Positions 17,003-24,840 of a stretch of 64,000 bases of DNA are shown in pieces. This DNA comes from Gorillibacterium timonense. Lineage in GTDB: Bacteria; Bacillota; Bacilli; Paenibacillales; NBRC-103111. Under the pieces are notes generated by a model that ran no database searches, was not told the DNA's origin, and saw nothing but the letters and a program-made list of their open reading frames with translations. The stretch covers positions 1,116,001 to 1,180,000 of the forward strand of contig NZ_LN881724.1 of the NCBI RefSeq assembly GCF_001457415.1, written 5' to 3'. The position numbers and the translations under genes are program-made. The first letter of the stretch is position 1. Every line of letters starts with the position of its first letter.

Positions 17003-17179
17003 TCACCCATCCAAACCAACACGGTAAGCGGCTTCCGCAGAAGGGCGTTCCGCGCTCGGTGAATACGCGACCAGGCGAACTTCCTCTCCGAGCGAGTCAG
17101 TCATGCGGGATTCGAGTCGGTTCAATTCCTCAAGCCATTCGGCATGATCTTTCAAATTCGTGTAATGGTAGGGCAGCAT
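17003..17179 (-). CDS. Small hypothetical protein, 58 residues
   Basis: Begins MLPYHYTNLKDHAEW and ends AAYRVGLDG. AAAGGAGGAATT lies directly before the ATG, a near-perfect ribosome site, and the composition (WLEELNRLESRM, acidic and helical) looks like a real protein. There is no membrane segment or recognised motif. It lies upstream of and in the same direction as the neopullulanase gene, whose promoter overlaps its 3' flank, so read-through is possible. I do not recognise the family. Confidence 0.65.
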   Translation of the reverse strand: MLPYHYTNLKDHAEWLEELNRLESRMTDSLGEEVRLVAYSPSAERPSAEAAYRVGLDG

Positions 17180-17334
17180 GGATCAATTCCTCCTTTATGG
17201 GGCAAGATAAGCGAATTCATCTTTTTCAGTATTTCCTTCATTCATGCCGAATATACGCAGGGGCCGCATGTTTCTTCTAACGGTAGGGAAATCTGAATAA
17301 GATGAAACCATGGACCTAGGGAAGGGGTGCGGAT

Positions 17335-17529
17335 ATGGACGAACAAAGACGGCAAATGCCTCTGTTTCGGCATGACCGGGCACAGTATCTACAAGAGATG
17401 GCGGAGTGGCATCAAGCCTTGGCTACGGAACCGGGAAACGAGGGGCTATTCCATTCACAGAGAGCGAAGAACTACCTGGAGATGTTGAATGAGGATTCCC
17501 TGGAACCCTCTGAAAATTCGTATTATTAA
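17335..17529 (+). CDS. Small hypothetical protein, 64 residues
   Basis: Encodes MDEQRRQMPLFRHDRAQYL..., a charged helical protein ending in DSLEPSENSYY, without Cys or membrane segments. AAGGGGTG precedes the ATG at a suitable distance. It is divergent from the 58-residue gene (155 bases between them) and is followed after about 100 bases by a terminator. The family is not recognised; size and composition resemble small sporulation or stress proteins of Bacillaceae, but nothing specific supports that. Confidence 0.55.
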   Translation: MDEQRRQMPLFRHDRAQYLQEMAEWHQALATEPGNEGLFHSQRAKNYLEMLNEDSLEPSENSYY

Positions 17530-17631
17530 TAAGCTGTGTATCCTCAAATCAAGTTCCTGTTTCCCAATGAAAAGCTCTAAGCTGTGTTTATCTATTGGGG
17601 AACATCGCATAACGCGGGTATCTGTGCTATT

Positions 17632-17662
17632 GGGATTCTTCAACCGAAGAATCCCGTTTTTT
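17632..17662 (+). terminator. Terminator after the 64-residue gene
   Basis: Perfect 10-bp stem GGGATTCTTC / GAAGAATCCC with AACC loop, then GTTTTTTG. Confidence 0.9.
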
Positions 17663-17673
17663 GCGCAGTTTTG

Positions 17674-17682
17674 TGTTATACT
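17674..17682 (+). promoter_or_regulatory. Extended -10 promoter of the TPR gene
   Basis: TGTTATACT (TGn plus TATACT at 17677-17682) directly after the previous terminator. No good -35 is visible, as is common with extended -10 elements. The GTG start follows at 17711. Confidence 0.55.
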
Positions 17683-17710
17683 GGAAGGAAAAATGTGGTG
17701 GAGGAGTCCC

Positions 17711-18376
17711 GTGAGCAAATTTTTTCTTTTCGGCATCATCACCTGGCTGACCGGCAGCCCGCTGATGGCATTACTCGTACTCATCATCCTTTATTATATT
17801 CTTGATCGTCGGTTCATCGGAATCTTGCCCAGCATGACGGCTCCGCTGAAGCGGAACAGCCGCTTGCGGGAGCTGCGCAACCATCTGCGCACGCATGTTC
17901 ACGATACGGCCGCCAAACTCGAAACCGCGCGTCTACTCATCGCGAAGAAGAAATTCCGAGAAGCGGAGCAATACCTGCGCCAGGTTCAACCGATCATGGA
18001 GGATTCGGCCGAAGTTCTGTACGAGCTCGGTCTCTGCCGCTTGAAGCAGGGGGACCTGCCGGACGGAAAAGAATGGATCGAGCGCGGGCTTGAGATGAAT
18101 CCCCGGGTCGCTTACGGGGACCCGTACCTGAGGCTCGGAGAAGCATTCGCCGAGAAAGAACCGGAGAACGCGGTTCATTATCTGCAGAAATTTCGTGAGC
18201 TGAACAGCTCATCCTGCGAAGCATACTATCGGCTGGGTCAAATCTATGCCCGCATGGGCAAGCAGGTAGAAGCAAAGGAAGCGTATCGGGAGACCGTGGA
18301 GGTTTACCGTTCCTTGCCCAAGTACAAACGGCGCTCCGAGAGGCGATTCGCATTGCTTGCGTCGTTTCGGAGATAA
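17711..18376 (+). CDS. Membrane-anchored TPR-repeat protein
   Basis: A 221-residue protein starting with GTG 9 bases after GGTGGAGGAG. Residues about 3-30 form a hydrophobic anchor (FFLFGIITWLTG, MALLVLIILYYIL). Residues about 60-200 contain tetratricopeptide repeats (TAAKLETARLLIAKKKFREA, EVLYELGLCRLKQGDLPDGK, AYYRLGQIYARMGKQVEAKE), so it is probably a protein-interaction scaffold facing the cytoplasm. An upstream in-frame extension to 17489 crosses a terminator and is rejected. The C-terminus is Arg-rich. Partners are unknown. Confidence 0.8.
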   Translation: MSKFFLFGIITWLTGSPLMALLVLIILYYILDRRFIGILPSMTAPLKRNSRLRELRNHLRTHVHDTAAKLETARLLIAKKKFREAEQYLRQVQPIMEDSAEVLYELGLCRLKQGDLPDGKEWIERGLEMNPRVAYGDPYLRLGEAFAEKEPENAVHYLQKFRELNSSSCEAYYRLGQIYARMGKQVEAKEAYRETVEVYRSLPKYKRRSERRFALLASFRR

Positions 18377-18469
18377 AAACTCGAAAAAAGTTGTGTCAAA
18401 TCCTATGTGGCTCGCTATACTGTAGTATCCAATAGGCATTCGTCTATAACGGGAAGGGGAATGGGAAGA

Positions 18470-18817
18470 ATGGCCAAAACGAGAGGCAAGGATTTTCTGG
18501 TCGGAGCCGTTGTAGGGGGAACACTCGGAGCGTTCAGCGCACTGTTGTTTGCCCCGAAGCCGGGAAAAGAGCTGCGGAGCGATATTGCGAATCAAGCGAA
18601 GGCGGTCGGTGAAAAATCGCAGGAAATCGCCAAGACGGTGAGCGAGCACACGACGGAATGGGCTGGGAAGGTTAAGGATGCCGGCAGCTTCATTGTGGAT
18701 GAACTGCGCAGCCTGAAGCCGTGCAAAAAAGAAGAGGCCGTTTCGGAAGAACTGGCCGCGGTTTCGTCCCTTCCCGATGAAGAGGGAGAATTTGTGCAAG
18801 ATGGGGACAGCATTTAA
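18470..18817 (+). CDS. YtxH-domain protein
   Basis: A 115-residue protein with the YtxH signature at the N-terminus: GKDFLVGAVVGGTLGAFSALLFAPKPGKELR, a glycine-rich membrane segment (about 8-27) followed by a long amphipathic helix (AKAVGEKSQEIAKTVSEH). The family is associated with general stress in Bacillus; its molecular function is not known. The ATG at 18470 is 9 bases after AAGGGGA; an ATG at 18461 is the alternative. TATACT at 18416-18421 is a likely -10. A 21-bp hairpin follows the stop. Confidence 0.85.
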   Translation: MAKTRGKDFLVGAVVGGTLGAFSALLFAPKPGKELRSDIANQAKAVGEKSQEIAKTVSEHTTEWAGKVKDAGSFIVDELRSLKPCKKEEAVSEELAAVSSLPDEEGEFVQDGDSI

Positions 18818-18824
18818 CCCTTGC

Positions 18825-18875
18825 AAGAAAGCCTCTCCCTCCCGCAACGAACAAGCGGGAGGGAGAGGCTTTCTT
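18825..18875. terminator. Bidirectional terminator, 21-bp stem
   Basis: AAGAAAGCCTCTCCCTCCCGC (18825-18845) is perfectly complementary to 18855-18875, with a nine-base loop. It lies between convergent ytxH and the oxidoreductase gene and should stop both. Confidence 0.85.
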
Positions 18876-18896
18876 CTTGCAGGGGAAGAGGGCGGT

Positions 18897-19925
18897 TTAT
18901 AGGATAACGGGCAGTCCGGTTCGGCCCGATTGATAGATGGCTTCGATCATGGTCTGCGTCTTGAGCGCCTCCCGGCCGTCGATTGCGGGAGCTTCGCCGC
19001 GGAGCAAGGAGCGATAATAATCGCGGATTTGCTTCGAATGGCTGACGCCCCAATACGTTTTGACGCCTCCGCCATAACTCACGGCTTCCTGCGGCTGCCG
19101 GTCGCGGCTGATGGTCGTGCCATCTCGATAGGTGATGACTGCTTGGTCCGCCGTCAGCTTGGCAATTCCTCGCTCGCAGTGAAGCTCAACCTCCACGGGC
19201 GCGTCATAGCTGTACGAGGTGGTGACATAAAACAAGGCTCTTTTGCCATTCTGGAAGGTCAAGGCTCCTTCTGCGGTATCCTCCACCTCGATTCCGGTAT
19301 GCGTTCGATTCGAGAGCTTTGCCTCGACCTGGGTAACCGTCGAATCCATATACCAGCGAAGCAGATCGAGGGTGTGGATCGACTGGTTGATGAGCACGCC
19401 GCCGCCTTCCTTCGCCCACGTGCCGCGCCAATCGCTCGAAGCGTAGTATTCGTCGGAACGGGTCCACAGGACGGAAGCTCTTGCCCCCAAAACATCTCCC
19501 AAGCTGCCGTCATCGAGCGCTTCGCGAATCAGCAGAGCTCCCGGGTTGTAGCGGTTCTGAAAGATAACGCCGAGCTTGGTGCCATTCCTTTCACAAGCCT
19601 CGATCATTGAGCGGCCGTCAGCGGAAGTGATACTCATCGGCTTTTCGGTCAGCACATGCACGTTTCGGTTTGCCGCGAGAAGGGTTTGCGGAGGATGAAG
19701 GTAATGAGGGGTACAGATGTGCAGCACATCCAACTTTTCCCGTTCCAGCATCCCTTCGAGATCGGTATGCCACGAACATCCGTAATCTTTCGAAGCTTGA
19801 ATCGCCCGTTCTGGCTTCGTATCGCAGACGGCGACAAGCTTCGCAGCGCCTGATTGAGCGATGGAAACGGCATGCATCGGAAAGATCGCACCGCATCCAA
19901 CGATTCCTGCTTTTAGCAAATCCAT
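18897..19925 (-). CDS. Gfo/Idh/MocA-family NAD(P)-dependent oxidoreductase
   Basis: A 342-residue cytosolic dehydrogenase. The N-terminal Rossmann fold has GIVGCGAIFPMHA (residues about 6-18), then VAVCDTKPERA and the family EKPMSIT motif (lysine of the active site, about residue 95). The C-terminal GFO_IDH_MocA_C domain carries GGGVLINQSIHTLDLLRWY with the conserved H and D. AAAAGGAG precedes the ATG at 19925. It probably oxidises a sugar, inositol or related polyol; the substrate cannot be read from sequence. It is transcribed alone, divergent from the deacetylase gene. Confidence 0.9.
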   Translation of the reverse strand: MDLLKAGIVGCGAIFPMHAVSIAQSGAAKLVAVCDTKPERAIQASKDYGCSWHTDLEGMLEREKLDVLHICTPHYLHPPQTLLAANRNVHVLTEKPMSITSADGRSMIEACERNGTKLGVIFQNRYNPGALLIREALDDGSLGDVLGARASVLWTRSDEYYASSDWRGTWAKEGGGVLINQSIHTLDLLRWYMDSTVTQVEAKLSNRTHTGIEVEDTAEGALTFQNGKRALFYVTTSYSYDAPVEVELHCERGIAKLTADQAVITYRDGTTISRDRQPQEAVSYGGGVKTYWGVSHSKQIRDYYRSLLRGEAPAIDGREALKTQTMIEAIYQSGRTGLPVIL

Positions 19926-20129
19926 GGAGAGGAACTCCTTTTCACTTGTTGTCAAGAAATGCGCAAGGCGTAAGACTCGATCAAATTGTAACTCTCTCGC
20001 TGCCAAAAATCTATCATTCGCTTAGAAACAGGGAATGGAGAGTGCGATGTCGAAGTAGTTGATGTCGAAAAAGAGAACATAATGGCCAATCAGATAAGAC
20101 CATCGGTTGGCTCTTAAAGGGGGAGCAAG

Positions 20130-21197
20130 ATGAATCGATTCGGAAAGCGCCTTATTGCAGCAGCGGCACTGATCAGTCTATTAGCGGGGTGCTCGGTTCG
20201 TACGGCATGGGACGCCGAACCTTCGCCTTCGGAATCGTCAGCTTCCACTGTGTCTCCGTCGAAGAGCCCGTCGCCTTCTCCGGATTCCCCTGCTTCTCCT
20301 GCTCCGACTGCCAAACCGAAGCCTACGTCGACGATCGTACGCACGCCTGTGCCGAGTCCATCCGAGACGAAAGCTGATCCAACGCAAAAGCCCACATCGA
20401 CTCCGACCAGCGAAACGACAGGGGAAGCTGGATCGCCTAAGCCTGCCGCCACAACCCCTCAAACCGCTTCACCTGCTTCAACCACCAAACCAGCCCTAAC
20501 TGGTGATCGAGCGGTTCTTTCCTGGTATTACATGAAGAAAGGACAGGGCAAGGTCCCGGGCTTCCCCAAGGAAGTGGAGCAATATGGGCCGACACGAAAA
20601 GCCGTGTACGTAGGAACAGGGCATAAGGTTTATCTTACCTTTGATACTGGCGGTCCCATGGGAGATACCGAGAAGCTGCTCGCAGCATTGAAGGATAATG
20701 AGGTCAAGGCGAATTTCTTTCTGGCTGGCTATAATGTGAAGAAATACGGGGACTTTGTGAAGAAGCTCGTGGCCGACGGCCATCTCGTGGCGAATCACAC
20801 CATGACCCATACGGATATGACGAAGCAGACCGACGCTGAAGTGGAGAAAGAGGTTCGGGATTACGAAAAGCTGTTTCAGGAGACAACAGGAGAACCGATC
20901 ACGAAAATTTTCCGCTTCCCCTACGGAAAATACAGCATGCATCTGCTGGAAGAGCTGACCGATATGGGGTATACCTCGGTTTTTTGGTCAACGGCCATGC
21001 GGGATTGGGAGCCGAGGAAAAATGGCGCGGACGATGCCTATCGGGATGTGATGAACGGGCTTCACGACGGGAATATCATCTTGATGCATCAAGGCTCTGA
21101 GGATAACATCAACGCACTGGACCGCATTATTAAGGGAATTAAAGCGGAAGGGTATGAGTTTGCTCTTTTGACGGACTTTCTTTCAACGAAGGAATGA
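20130..21197 (+). CDS. PdaA-like polysaccharide deacetylase lipoprotein
   Basis: A 355-residue lipoprotein: signal peptide with lipobox LLAGC (C21), a Ser/Pro/Thr-rich linker (about 30-125) and a NodB deacetylase domain (about 150-350). The domain resembles PdaA, which removes acetyl from MurNAc of cortex peptidoglycan: YLTFDTGGPMGDT, ANHTMTHTDM (metal-binding His-x3-His), FRFPYGKYSM, VFWSTAMRDWEP. The usual TFDDG motif is TFDTG here, retaining the first Asp; PdaA itself has a variant at this place. AAAGGGGGAGCAAG precedes the ATG. The gene lies upstream of the glutamate racemase gene, consistent with a wall function. The substrate (cortex or another glycan) is inferred. Confidence 0.88.
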   Translation: MNRFGKRLIAAAALISLLAGCSVRTAWDAEPSPSESSASTVSPSKSPSPSPDSPASPAPTAKPKPTSTIVRTPVPSPSETKADPTQKPTSTPTSETTGEAGSPKPAATTPQTASPASTTKPALTGDRAVLSWYYMKKGQGKVPGFPKEVEQYGPTRKAVYVGTGHKVYLTFDTGGPMGDTEKLLAALKDNEVKANFFLAGYNVKKYGDFVKKLVADGHLVANHTMTHTDMTKQTDAEVEKEVRDYEKLFQETTGEPITKIFRFPYGKYSMHLLEELTDMGYTSVFWSTAMRDWEPRKNGADDAYRDVMNGLHDGNIILMHQGSEDNINALDRIIKGIKAEGYEFALLTDFLSTKE

Positions 21198-21308
21198 GTC
21201 TCAGAAGGATGAATAGACGGGCTTTTGCTATTGTACGTTTCCGGCAGTGCCGACATATCTTGAAATTGTGAGCTTTATCATCCGGGAATAAAGGAAGCGA
21301 AAGCCTAA

Positions 21309-22121
21309 GTGAATCAAGCCATTGCCGTTATGGATTCAGGTGTCGGAGGATTGACGGTTGTCAAAGAGGTGCTGAAGCAGCTTCCCCAGGAGCAAGTCCT
21401 TTATTTCGGGGATACCGCAAGAGCCCCCTACGGTCCGCGCGATCCGGAAGAGGTCGTACGGTTTACCCGTGAGATCGCAGAGTACCTGAGCCGCTACCAG
21501 CCGAAAATGATCGTGCTCGCCTGCAACACGGCGACGGCGGTGGCTCTTGACGATATTCGTTCCCGGGTTGATATTCCGGTAGTCGGAGTCATCAAGCCAG
21601 GAGCGCGTGCCGCAGTCAAAGCGAGCAGAAGCGGCCGAATTGGGGTCATCGGAACAGAAGGGACGATTCGAAGCGGAGCCTATGACGAAGCGCTTCGAGA
21701 GATTTCCTCTCAATTGGAGATCGTTAGCCTGGCGTGTCCGGATCTCGTTCCCTTAGTCGAAGCGGGCGATTTTGACTCTCCGCACGCTTGGGAAACGGTC
21801 CGCAGATCCCTTGCCCCCTTAGTGGGCAGAGAGCTGGACAGCTTGATTATGGGCTGCACCCATTATCCCTTCCTGACCGCGTCCATTGCGGAGACAGTAG
21901 GTCACAAGGTCGAACTGATCAGCTCGGCGGAAGAAACCGTCCGGGAAATTGGGACGATCCTTTCCTACAATGGGAAGCTTGCCAAACCGAAATCGGAATC
22001 GCCTCTTCACCGCTTCTTTTGCAGCGGGGACCCCGTCTTATTCCGAAGAATCACTTCGGCCTGGCTGGAAAAGCAGGTGGAGGCGAGCTCGATAGTCTGG
22101 CAAGTGCAGACGACCTGCTGA
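21309..22121 (+). CDS. murI: Glutamate racemase
   Basis: A 270-residue enzyme making D-glutamate for peptidoglycan. The N-terminal AVMDSGVGGLTVVKEV contains the catalytic Asp; the two catalytic cysteines are C72 (VLACNTATAVAL) and C183 (IMGCTHYPFL). FGDTARAPYGPR is the other family hallmark. The GTG start at 21309 follows AAAGGAAGC; no ATG competes. The length is normal. Neighbouring deacetylase and gamma-D-Glu peptidase genes make this a small wall-metabolism group. Confidence 0.96.
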   Translation: MNQAIAVMDSGVGGLTVVKEVLKQLPQEQVLYFGDTARAPYGPRDPEEVVRFTREIAEYLSRYQPKMIVLACNTATAVALDDIRSRVDIPVVGVIKPGARAAVKASRSGRIGVIGTEGTIRSGAYDEALREISSQLEIVSLACPDLVPLVEAGDFDSPHAWETVRRSLAPLVGRELDSLIMGCTHYPFLTASIAETVGHKVELISSAEETVREIGTILSYNGKLAKPKSESPLHRFFCSGDPVLFRRITSAWLEKQVEASSIVWQVQTTC

Positions 22122-22127
22122 CCGTAG

Positions 22128-22167
22128 CCAAACACCCGTCAGGCCACTGAGCTGGACGGGTGTTTGG
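22128..22167 (+). terminator. Hairpin after murI without T-run
   Basis: 13-bp perfect stem CCAAACACCCGTC / GACGGGTGTTTGG. There is no U-rich tail, so it may be a 3' stabiliser or a weak terminator between murI and the M14 peptidase gene. Confidence 0.5.
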
Positions 22168-22256
22168 CGTTCGGGCGGACTGAACGAAGGGTGAAGAGCA
22201 TATAGTAGCAGCGGGAAAAGCCGCTCATCAACGGCGGTGTGGAGGAGGCGTTTCGG

Positions 22257-23483
22257 ATGGCATACGAATATACGGTCGTAAAAGGAGATACGCTGTTTCG
22301 GATTGCGCGGCGGACCGGCATCACTGTCGGCGAACTGGCCGGGGCAAACCCGCAAATCCAGGGATCGATTCTGTACCCGGGGCAGGTTTTGACCGTTCCG
22401 GACCCCATTCCAAGACATTATGTCGTGCAGCGGGGCGATACCTTCTATGAGATAGCAAGAAGGTTTAATATCGCACTCGATGATCTTCTGCGTGCTAACC
22501 CAGGGGTTGACCCGGCTCGAATGGCGATCGGAACCCGGCTGATTCTTCCGCCAAGCCGGGGCATGTCCATCGTCGGTCCGGCTTTCCCGTATGGATACCC
22601 GGAGCTTCTGGAGGATTTGCAACTGCTTCAAATCCGATACCCTTTCCTAGAGTACATCGACATCGGGGAGAGCGTCCTCGGCAAGCCGATTCCCGCCTTC
22701 AAGGTTGGAGACGGGCCGGTTCAAGTCCATGTAAATGCCGCTATCCATGCCAATGAGTGGATAACGGCAGCCGTGGTCATGAAGATTGCAGAGGACTTGA
22801 GCGAAGCTTACCGAAACGGCGTTCCGCTGCAAGGGCGAGATGTGAGAGCCTTGCTTTCGAAGGTTACCTTATGGATTGCGCCGATGTTGAATCCCGATGG
22901 GGTCGAGCTGGTTCAGGAGGGGTTGTCCGCCGGCCATCCGTATTACCGCCAGCTCCTGGAATGGAACGGCGGGTCGTATGACTTTTCCGGCTGGAAGGCG
23001 AATATTCGCGGTGTCGATCTGAATGACCAGTTCCCAGCGGGGTGGGAGATCGAGCGAAACCGGCGTGCGGTTGCCGGTCCCGGCCCGCGAGACTGGACGG
23101 GAACTGCTCCGCTCACAGAACCGGAAGCCATTGCAGTCGCGGATTTTACCCGAAACAACGATTTCCGCCTGGTGTTGGCACTGCATACGCAGGGACAAGA
23201 AATCTACTATACCTATCGAGGATTGGAACCGCCCGTTTCCGCAGAGATTGCAGCGAATTTCGCCCGCGTGAGCGGATATACGCCCGTAGCGAACATCGAG
23301 AGCGATGCGGGCTACAAAGATTGGTTCATTCAGGAATATCGGCTTCCCGGCTTTACAATCGAATCGGGCAAAGGAACGAATCCGCTTCCGACGGACCAGT
23401 TTCCCGCGATCAAGAGGGAAGTGACTGGCATCCTGCTGGAAGCTCTTGCCGCAGCACCCGATGTGGAGCCTGCCGGGGAGTAG
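22257..23483 (+). CDS. LysM-M14 gamma-D-glutamyl-diamino-acid endopeptidase
   Basis: A 408-residue peptidoglycan hydrolase. Two LysM domains (residues about 3-47, YTVVKGDTLFRIARRTG; about 53-97, HYVVQRGDTFYEIARRF) bind glycan. The M14 carboxypeptidase-like domain has zinc ligands H164 and E167 (IHANEW) and H310 (LALHTQGQ), and catalytic E369 (FTIESGKGTNPLP), as in endopeptidase I (ENP1/YqgT), which cleaves gamma-D-Glu-mDAP bonds. There is no signal peptide; ENP1-type proteins act in the sporangium or spore. GGAGGAGGCG places the start at 22257. Confidence 0.92.
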   Translation: MAYEYTVVKGDTLFRIARRTGITVGELAGANPQIQGSILYPGQVLTVPDPIPRHYVVQRGDTFYEIARRFNIALDDLLRANPGVDPARMAIGTRLILPPSRGMSIVGPAFPYGYPELLEDLQLLQIRYPFLEYIDIGESVLGKPIPAFKVGDGPVQVHVNAAIHANEWITAAVVMKIAEDLSEAYRNGVPLQGRDVRALLSKVTLWIAPMLNPDGVELVQEGLSAGHPYYRQLLEWNGGSYDFSGWKANIRGVDLNDQFPAGWEIERNRRAVAGPGPRDWTGTAPLTEPEAIAVADFTRNNDFRLVLALHTQGQEIYYTYRGLEPPVSAEIAANFARVSGYTPVANIESDAGYKDWFIQEYRLPGFTIESGKGTNPLPTDQFPAIKREVTGILLEALAAAPDVEPAGE

Positions 23484-23498
23484 AAGGTCTATGCTAGG

Positions 23499-24605
23499 TT
23501 AGCGGGTCCAAGGAGGAGATTCGTATTCGTCCTCGGGCAATCGAATCCATCGCTGCAGGTAGCCCTGCTCGTACAAAGCCTTCAACGTGATGATGAGAAC
23601 CGGAGAGAGAATGAGGCCGGCCACTCCGAACAGCGACAGGGAGACGATCATGAACGCCAGCATGGTGAACGCCGATACACCGAGGGTATCGCCGGTAATC
23701 TTCGGCTCGAGAATTTGTCGGACAAGAAGAACGACAGCGAGCAGAACGGTCAGCCAGATGGCTAATGAGGTTTGGCCTACCAAGAACAAATAGACGATCC
23801 AGGGAATGAACACCGTGGAGACGCCAAGCAGTGGCAGCAGATCGAAAACGGCAGCGAGCAAGGAGATGGACAAGGCGTTATCAACCCTTAGCAGCAGAAG
23901 GGCGATGAAGATGACGACAAACGTGACCGTAATCAGCTTGAGCTGGGCTTTCAGATAACCGGCAATCCCGGCGAGGACATTCACCCGTAAGAATGTGAAG
24001 GCCGTTTTGAAGGTTTTCGGTGTCTTCTCGCCTGCAAGCCTCTTCCAAACATCGATCTCGATGCTGAGGAAGTAAGCCAGAATGATGGCGACGACAAAAT
24101 TGACCATAAAGGACGAGAAGGAGGTCAGCCAAGCGATCAATACCGTGAAAAAGGAAGTGGTCCAGTCCGAGAGTCGGGCGAGAGCAGTTCCGCTGTATTC
24201 CTGAATCTTGGCGAGCACATCGGGGGGGACGATGTCCTCCAGCTGATGCTGCCATGTGCTGGATTGTCCCTCGACAAGCGACTGAACTTGACTGGCGTAG
24301 AGGGTCACCTTGGTGGAGATGTTGTGGAATTGCAAGGTGATCACGGCTCCAAGCCCAAATAGAATACCCAACAGGATGAGGACGAAGAGCAGCGTGGAGA
24401 TCGCAGAGGCGAGCGACTTCTTCATGCCAAGCTTATGGAGCCGTTTTGCCAAGGGCTCGATGATCGCGAAGATGACGAGAGAGAGGAAGATCGGCGTAGC
24501 AATTTTGTAAAGAAAACTGAACAAGAGCATGAACAGATAAACGGTGAGCGCGATCAGAGCGATATCGAAAACCGTCTTGTAATATTTTCGGTAAAAGGAC
24601 ATCAT
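23499..24605 (-). CDS. AI-2E family transporter
   Basis: A 368-residue membrane protein with about eight membrane segments in the AI-2E/UPF0118 arrangement: three N-terminal helices (IALIALTVYLFMLLFSFLYK), a periplasmic/cytosolic middle region (NISTKVTLYASQVQSL), and the conserved PLLGVSTVFIPWIVYLF with LEPKITGDTLGVS near the C-terminus. Members export small molecules or act as Na+/H+ antiporters; the substrate is unknown. AAGAGGTGATC precedes two consecutive ATG codons (24605, 24602). It is convergent with the M14 peptidase gene with only 15 bases between stops. Confidence 0.85.
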   Translation of the reverse strand: MMSFYRKYYKTVFDIALIALTVYLFMLLFSFLYKIATPIFLSLVIFAIIEPLAKRLHKLGMKKSLASAISTLLFVLILLGILFGLGAVITLQFHNISTKVTLYASQVQSLVEGQSSTWQHQLEDIVPPDVLAKIQEYSGTALARLSDWTTSFFTVLIAWLTSFSSFMVNFVVAIILAYFLSIEIDVWKRLAGEKTPKTFKTAFTFLRVNVLAGIAGYLKAQLKLITVTFVVIFIALLLLRVDNALSISLLAAVFDLLPLLGVSTVFIPWIVYLFLVGQTSLAIWLTVLLAVVLLVRQILEPKITGDTLGVSAFTMLAFMIVSLSLFGVAGLILSPVLIITLKALYEQGYLQRWIRLPEDEYESPPWTR

Positions 24606-24682
24606 GGAGCGAAAGATCACCTCTTGGGTTAATAGTGGCATGAATGATGGATTTCGAAGAGAATCTATCGATATTGTACCGC

Positions 24683-24748
24683 ATGGAGAAGAGTTGTGTC
24701 ACGGAGTAGCTGGTTCATATCCATCCGATTTGGACTGACAGCGTACTG
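24683..24748. repeat. Rearranged partial copy of the about 90-bp repeat
   Basis: The stretch 24714-24748 matches the terminal third of the repeats at 59456-59542 and 62603-62692 (CATATCCATCCGATTTGG then CTGACAGCG). The stretch 24683-24709 (ATGGAGAAGAGTTGTG, CGGAG) resembles the internal part of the same repeat in the opposite orientation. It therefore looks like a broken, rearranged copy. Its right end supplies the -35 of the next gene. Confidence 0.6.
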
Positions 24749-24757
24749 AGCTATAAT
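24730..24757 (+). promoter_or_regulatory. Promoter of the NfrA-like gene
   Basis: -35 TTGGAC (24730-24735), 16-base spacer, -10 TATAAT (24752-24757). The -35 lies inside the repeat remnant. Confidence 0.75.
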
Positions 24758-24840
24758 AGAGATACCGGACCCGCTTCATTTGCCCGGAACTATCTGTTAA
24801 TGCGGCTTGGCCGTGTTCATACAAACAAGGAGGAAATCGG

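Noticed and set aside
17195..17383. Possible 24-62 residue ORF on the minus strand upstream of the 58-residue gene
   Set aside because: No convincing ribosome site for any start and overlap with the divergent 64-residue gene; more likely leader DNA.
20045..20080. Direct repeat of GATGTCGAA upstream of the deacetylase gene
   Set aside because: Two copies of nine bases at short distance; no known regulator site recognised.
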